From an uncultured Collinsella sp. (lineage in GTDB: Bacteria > Actinomycetota > Coriobacteriia > Coriobacteriales > Coriobacteriaceae), in the NCBI GenBank assembly GCA_902475375.1, contig CABRZC010000004.1, positions 1 to 56,358 on the forward strand: a stretch of 56,358 bases of DNA. The letters run 5' to 3'. Under the pieces are notes generated by a model that made no database searches, had not been told where the DNA came from, and saw nothing but the letters and a program-made list of their open reading frames with translations. The translations under genes were made by a program, and so were the position numbers. This document shows positions 1-8,286 of this stretch, piece after piece. Each line of letters starts with the position of its first letter. The first letter of the stretch is position 1.

Positions 1-170
1 GAGCAGGTAGCCGGCTTAATGGCCATCAAAGCCGATTAAATAACATCTCAAAGCAATGTACCCAACCTAGTCATTTAAGAACGTCCCCAATGACTACCTC
101 TAAGGCGCCGTAGGTCGAGCATACCGCATCCGGAGCAAGGCAACGCCGCAGGTAGAGGACGGACAGCGAG

Positions 171-265
171 CGACGTCCAGGGCGAACAAGTTGGCATGAA
201 AAAGGCAAGGCATAGACCTTCTGGTCATGCCTTGCCTTTTGAATGACAAATTGTCGCCCTGGGCG
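171..265. repeat. Nested stem-loop repeat, family S, copy 1
   Basis: The outer stem is CCAGGGCGA (177-185) paired with TCGCCCTGG (254-262). The inner stem is AAAAGGCAAGGCAT (200-213) paired with ATGCCTTGCCTTTT (227-240), capped by GACC-TTCT-GGTC. The sequence between the stems (ACAAGTTGGCATGAA on the left, GAATGACAAATTG on the right) is shared with copies at 6142 and 20771, while the stem bases differ between copies in a compensated way. Confidence 0.7.
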
Positions 266-283
266 GCGCGCAGCGTCGGCTGG

Positions 284-307
284 TCCGCCGTTCGGTAGAA
301 CGGCGGA
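284..307 (-). terminator. Hairpin just after prfA
   Basis: TCCGCCGTTC, loop GGTA, GAACGGCGGA is a perfect 10-bp hairpin starting three bases beyond the prfA stop codon. It has no T-run on the minus strand, so termination is inferred from position and stem strength only. Confidence 0.5.
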
Positions 308-309
308 AC

Positions 310-1377
310 CTATACGGCCTGTGCCAGCTTCTCGGCTCGCTCGGCGGCGGCGAGCGCCTCGATCACGGTGCCGAGCTGGTCGCCCAGAAGGACGCCGTTG
401 TAGGTGGAGTTGAAACCGATGCGGTGGTCGGTCACGCGGTCCTGGGGCTGGTTGTAGGTACGGATCTTCTCGGAACGGTTGCCGTGGCCGATCTGGCTCT
501 GGCGCTCGGCGCCGAGCTCGGCCTGCTGCTTCTCGAGTTCCATCTCGTACAGACGGGCACGCAGCATCTGCATGCAGACCTCGCGGTTCTGGATCTGGGA
601 GCGCTGCTCCTGCGACTGCACCACGGTGTTGGTGGGCAGGTGAGTGATACGCACGGCGGAGTAGGTGGTGTTAACGCACTGACCGCCAGGGCCCGAAGCG
701 CAGTAAGTGTCGATACGCAGGTCGGACTGGTTGATCTGGACGTCAATCTCCTCGGCCTCGGGAAGCACTGCGACGGTTGCCGTGGAGGTCTGGATGCGGC
801 CCTGAGACTCGGTCTTGGGAACGCGCTGGACACGGTGCACGCCGGACTCGAACTTCATGACGGAGTAGACGCGGTCGCCCTCGACCTTGAACTCGATGGA
901 CTTAAAGCCGCCGGCCTCGCTGGGGCTGGAATCGAGCACGGTGGTCTTCCAGCCACGCGACTCGCAAAAGCGCTGGTACATCTTGTACAGGTCGCCGGCG
1001 AAGATGGCCGCCTCGTCGCCACCGGCGGCGGAGCGGATCTCGACGATGGTGTTCTTGTCGTCGTTGGGGTCGCTCGGGATGAGCATGTACTTGATATCTT
1101 CCTCGAGCTGGGGGAGCTTGGCCTCGTTTTCGGAGATGTCCATCTGGAGCATCTCCTTCTCATCGGCATCGGTAGTATCGTGGAGCATTTCCTTGGCAGC
1201 CTCGATGTCGTCGAGCGCGCCGATGTACTCGCGCGAGGCAGCAATGAGGTCGGACTGGTGCGCGTACTCCTTGTTGAGACGCGTGAACTCCTTGATGTCG
1301 GAGGCGACGGCCGGGTCGGACAGCTTCTTCTCGAGCTCCTCGTAGGCCTTGATGATCTTTTCGAGCTTGTCGCGCAT
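310..1377 (-). CDS. prfA: Peptide chain release factor 1
   Basis: This is class I release factor RF1, which recognises UAA and UAG in the ribosomal A site and triggers peptidyl-tRNA hydrolysis. The 355-residue length is normal for the family. The stop-codon recognition tripeptide is PKT at residues 187-189, inside RVPKTESQGRI, and the hydrolysis loop GGQ lies at 231-233 in SGPGGQCVNT. The PxT form rather than SPF separates it from RF2. An AAGGAG-like site precedes the ATG. The methyltransferase gene prmC, which often follows prfA, is not in this window: the gene runs towards the left edge and is followed by a hairpin and repeats. Confidence 0.97.
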   Translation of the reverse strand: MRDKLEKIIKAYEELEKKLSDPAVASDIKEFTRLNKEYAHQSDLIAASREYIGALDDIEAAKEMLHDTTDADEKEMLQMDISENEAKLPQLEEDIKYMLIPSDPNDDKNTIVEIRSAAGGDEAAIFAGDLYKMYQRFCESRGWKTTVLDSSPSEAGGFKSIEFKVEGDRVYSVMKFESGVHRVQRVPKTESQGRIQTSTATVAVLPEAEEIDVQINQSDLRIDTYCASGPGGQCVNTTYSAVRITHLPTNTVVQSQEQRSQIQNREVCMQMLRARLYEMELEKQQAELGAERQSQIGHGNRSEKIRTYNQPQDRVTDHRIGFNSTYNGVLLGDQLGTVIEALAAAERAEKLAQAV

Positions 1378-1577
1378 GGCAGGACTCCTTTATATGCGTG
1401 AAGATGAAAATCGGCAGAATGATGGGGCGCATGGCGCCACTGCGGGGGTAAGCCCAGCTAGAACATGTCGATCTTCAGATACATGCGCATCCCTTCGTGT
1501 ATGGGGTACATAGTTGCGGTCTAACCCATACATGATAGCGTGCGCAGGCATACCTGCATATAACCCGCACGGAATGA

Positions 1578-1610
1578 TTGGTGCAAACAAACCTGACCCC
1601 ATTGCACCAA
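1578..1610. repeat. Short palindrome between the M20 peptidase and prfA
   Basis: TTGGTGCAA and TTGCACCAA form a perfect 9-bp inverted repeat around a 15-base loop containing CCTGACCCC. It begins about 15 bases after the M20 stop codon and may act as its terminator. The loop resembles the GGGGACAGG loop of the palindrome at 41225, so I place it loosely with the same dispersed family. Confidence 0.5.
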
Positions 1611-1624
1611 GAGCTTGTTTTTGG

Positions 1625-3040
1625 CTAGAGCGTTTGGAGTAGAGCGACGAGGAAGCGGATACCCTGGAGGTAGGCGCGGCGGGTGATGCGCTCGTTGGTG
1701 CCGTGGACGCCGCGATCACACTCGTCGTCATCAACCACAAAGGCCGAGAAGCGAATGCACTCAGGGCAAATGTGCTGGTAGTTGGCAGCGTCGGTCGCAC
1801 CGATCACGGTCGAGGGCACAATTGCCACTGGCTCGAATGATCCATTTTCCTCCGTCCCCTTTGGATCACGGAAATAGCGGGCGGCGATGGAGCGAACCGC
1901 CTCGAGGCCGGGGCCACCGATGCGCGGGGACGGCGAGGGTTCGGAGCTGCCGGGGCCTAGCTCCACTTCGACACGACCGGCAAGGTCCGCCCCGGCAACC
2001 GCCTCACGGCAGCGCGCCACAACGTCGGCCACGCTCGTGCCCTCGAGCATGCGGAAGTTGATGTTGGCCCACATATCCTGCGGCATTACGTTGGCGCCGG
2101 TGCTGCCACCCTCGATCTGCGTGGGTGCGCAGGTGGTCGTCACCAGCGGATAGAGCTTCTTGCTGGCGAGGCAATCGCGGACAATGGCGCCCCCGTTGGC
2201 GGCAATTTCATCCGCCGTGTAGAGCCCCAGCTCGACGAGCTGGGCGGCAAGTAAATCGGTCACGCGCGTCGGCCACTCGATATCGCAGATTGCGGTGATG
2301 GCACGGCTGAGCACCTCGAGCGACGTGCCGCCGTAGGGGTTAGAAGAATGACCACCCTCACTCTTCGTCTTGAGCACGATATCGGCATAGCCCTTCTCCG
2401 CGAGGTCGGCGTGCATGAGCCAACCCTCGTCCGCGCTGTACTCGGCATCCGAAACGATGCGGTAGTCGCCCTCGTCGATCAGGAACTCGAGCTCAACACC
2501 GCGCTCCTCGAGCGCGCGGCCGATGGCGCCTGCACCGTACTGCGTTGTCTCCTCGTCCTGGCCAAAGGCCAGGAACAGCGTGCGCTCGTGCTGCCAACCG
2601 TGCGCCAGCGCATACTCGACAGCCTCGAGAATGCCTGCGACCTGGTCCTTCATGTCGATCGCTCCACGGCCCCAGATGTAGGTGTCGTCCACGTGCCCGC
2701 TAAAGGGGGCGTGCGTCCAGTCGGCCTCGGTACCCGGCACCACGGGGACCACGTCCATGTGGCCCATGAGCATAACGGGCTTGAGGGCAGGGTCGGAACC
2801 GCTAAGTGTCACCAATAGCGAATGGTCGATAAGCTCGACCTCGCCCGCCGCAAATACGTGCGGCCAGGCCTGCTGCATATAGGCGCGCAGGTCGTCGAAC
2901 GGCTGCCAGTCCATCGCCTCGGCATCCATGCTCGAGATGGTCGGAAACGACAGCACGCGCCCCAGGCGCTCGCACGCGCCAGTTTCATCCAAATCGGCAA
3001 AATCGTCCTCATGCGCAAAGAAGCGCCAAACCTCGGCCAT
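1625..3040 (-). CDS. M20 family metallopeptidase (carboxypeptidase S-like)
   Basis: This is a cytoplasmic two-zinc exopeptidase or amidohydrolase of family M20, 471 residues, of the longer carboxypeptidase-S type. Metal ligands and catalytic residues are visible: H94 and D96 in MGHMDVVP, D129 in GAIDMKD, the acidic pair E163-E164 in GQDEET, and a C-terminal histidine in GVHGTNERI. No signal peptide is present. It follows the amino-acid ABC importer genes after 72 bases, which suggests that imported peptides or acylated amino acids are its substrates. Residues of about 391-401 (DPKGTEENGSF) are encoded by a palindromic repeat that also occurs outside genes at 20696. The exact substrate cannot be told from sequence. 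Confidence 0.88.
   Translation of the reverse strand: MAEVWRFFAHEDDFADLDETGACERLGRVLSFPTISSMDAEAMDWQPFDDLRAYMQQAWPHVFAAGEVELIDHSLLVTLSGSDPALKPVMLMGHMDVVPVVPGTEADWTHAPFSGHVDDTYIWGRGAIDMKDQVAGILEAVEYALAHGWQHERTLFLAFGQDEETTQYGAGAIGRALEERGVELEFLIDEGDYRIVSDAEYSADEGWLMHADLAEKGYADIVLKTKSEGGHSSNPYGGTSLEVLSRAITAICDIEWPTRVTDLLAAQLVELGLYTADEIAANGGAIVRDCLASKKLYPLVTTTCAPTQIEGGSTGANVMPQDMWANINFRMLEGTSVADVVARCREAVAGADLAGRVEVELGPGSSEPSPSPRIGGPGLEAVRSIAARYFRDPKGTEENGSFEPVAIVPSTVIGATDAANYQHICPECIRFSAFVVDDDECDRGVHGTNERITRRAYLQGIRFLVALLQTL
1838..1868. repeat. Palindromic element inside the M20 gene
   Basis: TGATCC and GGATCA flank a centre containing TTTTCCTCCGTCCCC. An intergenic copy at 20696-20726 matches at 26 of 31 positions. 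Inside the M20 gene the element is read in frame and codes for an extra short segment just before the conserved VPSTVIGATDA region. Confidence 0.65.
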
Positions 3041-3112
3041 GACATCCTTTCGATTGTGACGACAAAGGCCGCCCCACGGGAGCGGCCCTGCAACGCAAGC
3101 GTTTGCGGTCGG

Positions 3113-3898
3113 TTATTTGTCCTCGAGATAACGCGAGAGGAACTCGCGGGTGCGCTGGTGCTTGGGGTTGCCGAAGAGCTCGGCCGGCGCGGCGTCCTCG
3201 AGCACCACGCCCTTGTCCATAAAGACCACGCGGTCGGACACGGTTCGGGCAAAGGCCATCTCGTGCGTGACGACGACCATGGTCATGCCGTCGGCCGCAA
3301 GCTTGCGCATGACCTCGAGCACCTCTCCCACGATCTCGGGGTCGAGTGCGGAGGTCGGCTCGTCGAACAGCATGATCTGCGGATTCATGCACAGGGCGCG
3401 CGCGATGGCCACGCGCTGCTTTTGGCCACCGGATAGGCGGCCCACGGCGGCGTGCGCGAACTTTTCGAGCCCCACGCTCGTCAGATGCTCCATCGCGACC
3501 TTCTCGGCCTCGGCCTTGCTCATCTTTTTGAGCGTGACGGGCGCGAGCGTGCAGTTGTCGAGCACATCCATGTTGTTGAACAGGTTAAAGCCCTGGAACA
3601 CCATGCCGATGTCCTCACGCAGCCTGTTAATGTTGCAGCGCTCGGCCGTAAGGTCCTGGCCGTGAAACCAGATATGGCCCGCGTCCGGAGTCTCGAGCAG
3701 GTTGAGGCAGCGCAGGAAGGTCGACTTGCCCGAGCCCGAGGCGCCGATAATGGTAACGACCTCGCCGGGGTTAACGGACAGGTCGATGCCCTTAAGCACC
3801 TCGAGCGAGCCAAAGCTCTTGCGCAGGCCCTCGACGCGGATAAGCGGCTCATTGGTCTGTGCGGCGGCCGCGGTGCCGGTAGTGGCGATATCTGCCAT
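3113..3898 (-). CDS. Polar amino-acid ABC importer, ATPase subunit
   Basis: This is the nucleotide-binding subunit of an amino-acid uptake (PAAT/HisP-GlnQ type) ABC transporter, 261 residues. Walker A GASGSGKST spans 52-60, the Q-loop is in MVFQGFNLF near 102, the signature LSGGQKQR begins at 155, Walker B is IMLFDEP with the catalytic glutamate at 180, and the switch histidine is H212 in VVTHEM. An upstream in-frame start at 3973 would overlap the permease gene deeply. I chose the ATG at 3898 because GAGGAGA precedes it at normal spacing. The gap to the permease is 22 bases, consistent with one operon. Confidence 0.94.
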   Translation of the reverse strand: MADIATTGTAAAAQTNEPLIRVEGLRKSFGSLEVLKGIDLSVNPGEVVTIIGASGSGKSTFLRCLNLLETPDAGHIWFHGQDLTAERCNINRLREDIGMVFQGFNLFNNMDVLDNCTLAPVTLKKMSKAEAEKVAMEHLTSVGLEKFAHAAVGRLSGGQKQRVAIARALCMNPQIMLFDEPTSALDPEIVGEVLEVMRKLAADGMTMVVVTHEMAFARTVSDRVVFMDKGVVLEDAAPAELFGNPKHQRTREFLSRYLEDK

Positions 3899-3920
3899 GA
3901 TGATTCTCCTCGTCTTGAGC

Positions 3921-5069
3921 CTAGTTGGAGCTGGGCAGCGTTGCCGGGGCCTCGGCGCCGAGCTTTTTGCCAAAGGCCTCGAGCAGGCGGCTCGCCACGA
4001 GCGTCAGGATCAGGTAGACCACGAGCGCCACGCAGTAGACCTCCATCTGGCGATAGTACACGCCGGCGACGGTGGTGGTGGCGTACATGAGGTCGAACAC
4101 GCCGATGACCGAAAGCACCGACGAATCCTTGATGTTGATGATGAGCTCGTTGGTGAGTGCGGGGATCGCGTTTTTAATACCCTGGGGGAACACGACCTTG
4201 CGCATGGCCTGCCACTGCGACAGACCCAGCGAGCGCGCCGCCTCGGCCTGGCCGGGATCGATGGACTCGATGCCGCCGCGCAGGACCTCCATCATGTAGG
4301 CGGTGGAGTTGAGCGAGATGGTGACGAGACCGGCGGTGAAGGTACTCCAAATCTGGTTGGCCTGGGCGGTCTCGAAGCCCATGCCGCGCAAAACGGTGAA
4401 GCCCGCGTAATAGATGAGCAGGCCCTGGACCATCATGGGCGTGCCGCGCACGATGGTAGAGTAGACGGTCGCAAAGCCGCGGCCGATGCTCTTAAAGAAG
4501 CGCACCAGATCGTTATCCACGCGGTCGAACGTCTGAATACGCAGGAACACAAAGAGCAGCGCCAGGAAAAAGGCGATGACGGTACCGAAGGTCGCAAGTG
4601 CGATGGTGATCTCGATGCCGCGGATAAAGAAGTCGCCGCTCTTGTAGGTCATGTAGACCAGGCTCGACAAAAAGTCGCTGGGGTTGGAATCCGAGACAAC
4701 GCTCACCTGCACCAGGTCGATAAATGACATGACGCAGCGGTCGATAAAGAAGATCGCCGCGATGGCGACCACGACGTAGCTGCCTAAGCGTGCGCCACGA
4801 CGGAAGCGCTCGGATGCGAACGGCGACGCCTCGCGATAGTCGTTCCAGTGCATGAGCTTGGCGACCAGCGCCGCCGCCGACACGACGAGCCAGGCCCAAA
4901 GGATTGCCCAGAGGCAGTCTTGGAACACGCCCGTAGGCGCCAAGAAGCTCAGCGGCGTGGGGTTGCGCTGACTAAACGCCAGGCCGAGCGCCGCGATAAC
5001 GCTCGTGCCCAGGTACACGTAACGGTGGTCGGCCTTGATAAAGGAGGCCAGACGATTGATGGTTTTCAT
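3921..5069 (-). CDS. Polar amino-acid ABC importer, permease subunit
   Basis: This is the membrane subunit of the same amino-acid importer. The C-terminal 220 residues form a HisM/GlnP-type permease with the EAA loop (EAARSLGLSQWQAMRKVVFP) that docks the ATPase. At 382 residues it is longer than usual: the first 150 residues add hydrophobic segments (about residues 18-36, 54-72 and 94-110) not found in the minimal family. Only one permease gene is present, so the pore is presumably a homodimer. It ends 22 bases before the ATPase and starts 9 bases after the binding-protein stop. Confidence 0.92.
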   Translation of the reverse strand: MKTINRLASFIKADHRYVYLGTSVIAALGLAFSQRNPTPLSFLAPTGVFQDCLWAILWAWLVVSAAALVAKLMHWNDYREASPFASERFRRGARLGSYVVVAIAAIFFIDRCVMSFIDLVQVSVVSDSNPSDFLSSLVYMTYKSGDFFIRGIEITIALATFGTVIAFFLALLFVFLRIQTFDRVDNDLVRFFKSIGRGFATVYSTIVRGTPMMVQGLLIYYAGFTVLRGMGFETAQANQIWSTFTAGLVTISLNSTAYMMEVLRGGIESIDPGQAEAARSLGLSQWQAMRKVVFPQGIKNAIPALTNELIINIKDSSVLSVIGVFDLMYATTTVAGVYYRQMEVYCVALVVYLILTLVASRLLEAFGKKLGAEAPATLPSSN

Positions 5070-5078
5070 GCTGCCTCC

Positions 5079-6005
5079 CTATGCCGGCTGACGGTCGAGG
5101 CACGCGTCCCACATTTGGTCGCGTTCCTCTTGGCTAATGCCCTTGAGTGTCTTGTCGATGAGTTTAAGCAGCTTGTCCGAGCCCTTGCGGCAGCCGACGT
5201 TTGCCGCGACCTCCTGCTTAAAGCCCTCGCCCTCGGCAAAATGAATAGGGACGATACCCGGGTTTTGGGCCATATAGCCCTTCTCGTTCTCGGTGTTGTA
5301 AGTCACGGCGTCGCACGTGTCCTGCAGCAGATTCGAGAACACCGTGGGGACCGAATCGACCGGGTTCTTGTGCACAACGCCCGGAATCTCGTCGATGACG
5401 GTGTCGAGCATGGTGTCCTTTTGGCCGAGTACCGTGGCACCGCTAAAGTCGCTGAGCTTGGTGGCGTTTTGGTAGGGGGAACCCTCTTTTACGAACAGGC
5501 CAAAGTAGCCAATGAAGTACGGGTCGGAGAAGCCGACCGACTCCTCGCGCTCGGGCGTGGCGCTCATACCGGCGATGATGAGGTCAATCTGGCCGTTGTT
5601 GAGCGAATCGATGAGGCCCGAGAAGCTCTGCTTGACGGCAACGGGCTCGCCACCGAGGGCCTTGCAGACGATCTTGGCGATCTGCACGTCGTAGCCATCG
5701 GCATAGGCGCCCTGCACGTTGTCGATGGGGATAGTGTACTCACTGGCTTCGGAAACCTGCCAGTTGTACGGGGCGTAGGCCGCCTCCATGCCAATGCGGA
5801 TCTTGTCCTTGCCGATCACGGAATCGGACAGGTCGTCGCGACCGCCGCCCGTCGTGGGCTGAACCACCTTGAGCGTGGACGGACGCTGACAGCCGGCGAG
5901 CGCGCCGGCGACGACGGAAGCGCTCGCAGCGAGAGCGCTACCCAAGAAGATGCGACGGCTGCACACCGGCTGTGGATGCGCGTCGCGCTGATGGGGAGAA
6001 TGCAT
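5079..6005 (-). CDS. Amino-acid ABC importer, substrate-binding lipoprotein
   Basis: This is a family 3 extracellular solute-binding protein of 308 residues. The N-terminus has a twin arginine followed by a hydrophobic stretch (SRRIFLGSALAASASVV) and a lipobox ending LAGC, so it is probably lipid-anchored outside the membrane, possibly through Tat. The ligand domain begins near IRIGMEAAYAPYNW and shows the family pattern DLIIAGMSATPEREESVGFSD split over its middle. An earlier in-frame start at 6077 lacks a ribosome site; the chosen ATG at 6005 follows GGGAAGG. It is the first gene of the importer operon. Ligand identity is unknown; the neighbouring peptidase hints at peptide-derived amino acids. 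Confidence 0.92.
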   Translation of the reverse strand: MHSPHQRDAHPQPVCSRRIFLGSALAASASVVAGALAGCQRPSTLKVVQPTTGGGRDDLSDSVIGKDKIRIGMEAAYAPYNWQVSEASEYTIPIDNVQGAYADGYDVQIAKIVCKALGGEPVAVKQSFSGLIDSLNNGQIDLIIAGMSATPEREESVGFSDPYFIGYFGLFVKEGSPYQNATKLSDFSGATVLGQKDTMLDTVIDEIPGVVHKNPVDSVPTVFSNLLQDTCDAVTYNTENEKGYMAQNPGIVPIHFAEGEGFKQEVAANVGCRKGSDKLLKLIDKTLKGISQEERDQMWDACLDRQPA

Positions 6006-6102
6006 AATCTGCCTTCCCTGTTGAATCGTATGCTGACGACTTAACAGGATATACGCCAGCGACCAGCAGTGCAGCACAAGCTCGAAAAATTAATAGACAC
6101 AT

Positions 6103-6120
6103 GGTAGTCATTGGGGACGT
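6103..6120. repeat. Half copy of the TAGTCATT repeat
   Basis: GGTAGTCATTGGGGACGT is the exact reverse complement of 81-98. Here only one arm of the palindrome is present, and it lies just upstream of the second nested stem-loop repeat. Confidence 0.6.
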
Positions 6121-6141
6121 CGATGTTTTGGCAATGCCGGC

Positions 6142-6241
6142 GAGCGACGTCCAGAGCGAACAAGTGGCATGAAAAAGACAAGGCATGACCAGAAGGTCTA
6201 TGCCTTGCCTTTTGAATGGCAAATTATCGCTCTGGACGGCA
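6142..6241. repeat. Nested stem-loop repeat, family S, copy 2
   Basis: The outer stem CGTCCAGAGCGA (6148-6159) pairs perfectly with TCGCTCTGGACG (6227-6238). The inner stem around AAGGCAT and ATGCCTT is capped by GACC-AGAA-GGTC. The sequences between the stems (ACAAGTGGCATGAAA and TTGAATGGCAAATTA) match copy 1. It lies between the epimerase stop codon and the start of the importer operon. Confidence 0.7.
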
Positions 6242-6268
6242 CGCAGCATCGACCGAGCGGCGGAACCT

Positions 6269-7162
6269 CTAGAGCAAGGTGACGCTAAAGCTGCGTTTAT
6301 CGGTAGCGCCGGGGGCCAAGGTGATGGTGTTGACCTTGTGCTCAAAGACGTCGTCCTCGGTGGACATGGTGGTGTGACCGGTCCAAGGCTCGAGCGCCAC
6401 AAACGGAGCGTCGTTGGCGGCAGACCACACGCCGATGTACTTAAAGCCTTCAAAGTCGATCTTGACGCCGTGGCCCGACTTGCGGCCGCGCAGCGTGAGC
6501 GTGGAGCCCGGGGTATCGGTGAACATGATGGCGTCGTTATCGAAGCTGCGGTGCGTGATGGGCAGCACGTCCGAGTTATCGGGGGCCTTGTAGCTACCCT
6601 CGAACGTCATAAGGCCATCGGGCGTGATGACGGGGGCCTCGTTAGTCCAAGCCTCGGTAAACGCCAGCTCGTAATCCTCGAACGCCTCGTCCTCGGCGCC
6701 GGGGGCGGGCACGTTAAATGCGGGGTGGCCGCCCACCGAGAACGGCAGGTCCACGTCGCCGGTGTTGGTGACGGCAAAGGTCTGCGTAAGGGTGGCGTCG
6801 CCGGTCAGGGCATAGGTCATGTTGAGCTTAAAGTGGAATGGGAACGCCTTGAGCGACTCGGGCGTGTCGGTGAGCTCGTAGGTAACGGACAAACCGTCCT
6901 CCGACACCTCGACGATCTTGTGCTCGACAATGCGTGCGATGCCGTGGCGCGCCATCTCGCAGGTGCCGGCGGCAGACGTCGCCGTGTTGTTGCGCAGCGA
7001 TCCCACGATGGGGAACAGGATGGGCGCGTGCCTGCCCCAAAAGGCCGGGTCGCCCTGCCACAGATACTCATTGCCGTTGAGGGCAAGGCTCGTGAGCTGG
7101 GCGCCCATGGAATCGATGGCCGCGGTGAGGCCGCCGCGCCTGATGGTAGTGACGGTGGACAT
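6269..7162 (-). CDS. Aldose 1-epimerase family protein (LacX-like)
   Basis: This is a galactose-mutarotase-fold protein of 297 residues, of the LacX/YeaD-like branch. Family hallmarks are an N-terminal region with NEYLWQGDPAFW, a central histidine in FSVGGHPAFNVP, and the C-terminal glutamate in VALEPWTGHTTM, expected to act as acid and base on the sugar anomeric carbon. The protein is cytoplasmic, with no signal peptide. The start at 7162 follows GGAGGAAG; a longer frame to 7186 lacks such a site. Its neighbours do not name a sugar, so a general role in hexose or hexose-phosphate anomer exchange is the most that can be said. Confidence 0.88.
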   Translation of the reverse strand: MSTVTTIRRGGLTAAIDSMGAQLTSLALNGNEYLWQGDPAFWGRHAPILFPIVGSLRNNTATSAAGTCEMARHGIARIVEHKIVEVSEDGLSVTYELTDTPESLKAFPFHFKLNMTYALTGDATLTQTFAVTNTGDVDLPFSVGGHPAFNVPAPGAEDEAFEDYELAFTEAWTNEAPVITPDGLMTFEGSYKAPDNSDVLPITHRSFDNDAIMFTDTPGSTLTLRGRKSGHGVKIDFEGFKYIGVWSAANDAPFVALEPWTGHTTMSTEDDVFEHKVNTITLAPGATDKRSFSVTLL

Positions 7163-7241
7163 GCTACTTCCTCCAAAAGTAAACAACAGTGTCGAGGGTT
7201 ATTGTCCCACTCTTGGCAGCAGGGCTGAGCGGCAGGCGCAG

Positions 7242-8108
7242 TTATTGAGCAATAGCATAAAGGTCAAACCCACCCTGCGGCGCGCTATCGACCGTATCGG
7301 GTGCTTGCGAATTAAAACTCACCGGGACCATGCGCTTTGAGGCGCGGTAACGCGTGCCGTCGGTGGCGACGGGCGGCTCATCGACCGTGAGCTCGTAGTC
7401 GCCGGGCTTGAGCTCGATACCGTCACCTTCGGAATTGACGTATTGGTACTCGTCGATTGCTTGTCCCCTGAGCGTGCGGCCCACGATATGGACGAGCATT
7501 TGGCTGTCGCCGCGCGCGGTATCCCACGTCGCGCCGTCCTTAACCTCGACCGACACATGCACCGAGCGCGTGCGGCTGAGCGATTGCTCGACGGACATCT
7601 CGACCTTGGCGGCGTCTTGGCGCTGCCGCTCGACATGACCCCAGATGCTGCCGATTGCCGAGCAGGCGATAACGCCGGCCATGAAGGCGATGAGGATGGG
7701 GCCGAGCGGAGAACGGCGGCCCGCGTCTTCCTCACGAGCCAGGTCGGGGCGATGCGTGGGCGCAGGCGCCTGGGCGCCTTGCGCGGGCACGTCGAGAATG
7801 CTGAAAGATGCCGTACTGCCGGGGTCGATGGTGTGGCGCGGTTGCGGGGTCTTTGCCGGCGAAATGGACATGTCGGCTGGCTCACCCAGCGTGGCCGTGG
7901 CATCGGCCTTTGCCTCGTCGGCCTCGGCCTGAGCCCAAGCCTGTTCAAAGGTCAGGGGCTCGGCGAGGTCGGAAGTGGCATCCGTCTCGACGGCATCGTT
8001 GCCGGTCTCGTCCTCGTCGTTCGACACGTCACGCGACGCGGGCTCGTTCCACTCCTCGTCCGGAGCCTCGCCCTCGCTATACCACCATTCAAAGTTATCG
8101 ATATCCAT
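7242..8108 (-). CDS. Single-pass membrane protein of unknown function
   Basis: I do not recognise the family. The protein has 288 residues: an acidic, low-complexity N-terminal half rich in Asp, Glu and Ala (1-130), one membrane segment (about 133-155, GPILIAFMAGVIACSAIGSIW), and an outer domain of about 130 residues with predicted beta structure (VHVSVEVKD, LVHIVGRTL, GDYELTVDEPP). The positive residues just before the membrane segment favour an inside N-terminus. An AAGGGGCG site precedes the ATG. It lies 79 bases upstream of the mutarotase on the same strand and could be cotranscribed with it, but this gives no clue to function. Confidence 0.75.
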   Translation of the reverse strand: MDIDNFEWWYSEGEAPDEEWNEPASRDVSNDEDETGNDAVETDATSDLAEPLTFEQAWAQAEADEAKADATATLGEPADMSISPAKTPQPRHTIDPGSTASFSILDVPAQGAQAPAPTHRPDLAREEDAGRRSPLGPILIAFMAGVIACSAIGSIWGHVERQRQDAAKVEMSVEQSLSRTRSVHVSVEVKDGATWDTARGDSQMLVHIVGRTLRGQAIDEYQYVNSEGDGIELKPGDYELTVDEPPVATDGTRYRASKRMVPVSFNSQAPDTVDSAPQGGFDLYAIAQ

Positions 8109-8184
8109 ACGGGGCGCCCCTTAGGCCTCGCAAATAAACACTTGTTAGCCTTATACCCGCAGATGGCGCTGGAGCTCGCACGGA

Positions 8185-8215
8185 ATGCGATAAAGGGACT
8201 GCTCCTTTGTCGCAT
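8185..8215. repeat. Dispersed palindrome, family R
   Basis: ATGCGATAAAGG and CCTTTGTCGCAT form an imperfect inverted repeat around GACTGCT. It belongs to the same family as the elements at 14195, 19133, 28810 and 43718, and directly abuts the palindrome at 8218. Confidence 0.65.
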
Positions 8216-8217
8216 CG

Positions 8218-8286
8218 AAGTTGCGGTGGAATAGTTCCTGTTTGCACGCCCACTCGAGCTATTTAGGGACTATTTCACCGCAAGTT
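8218..8286. repeat. TTGCGGTG palindrome, copy 1
   Basis: TTGCGGTGGAATAGTTCC (8221-8238) is nearly complementary to GGGACTATTTCACCGCAA (8266-8283). A second copy lies at 38762-38828. It ends at the stop codon of the MerR gene and may serve as its terminator. Confidence 0.65.

Larger units (their letters stand above)
1..309. other. Gene-free stretch with repeats downstream of prfA
   Basis: I see no coding gene here. It holds a short palindrome at 68-96 (TAGTCATT and AATGACTA around a 13-base loop containing ACGTCCCC), a nested stem-loop repeat at 171-265, and a hairpin at 284-307 just after the prfA stop codon. The string at 81-98 recurs in reverse complement at 6103-6120, next to the second copy of the nested stem-loop, so the two kinds of repeat tend to occur together. 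Confidence 0.6.
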
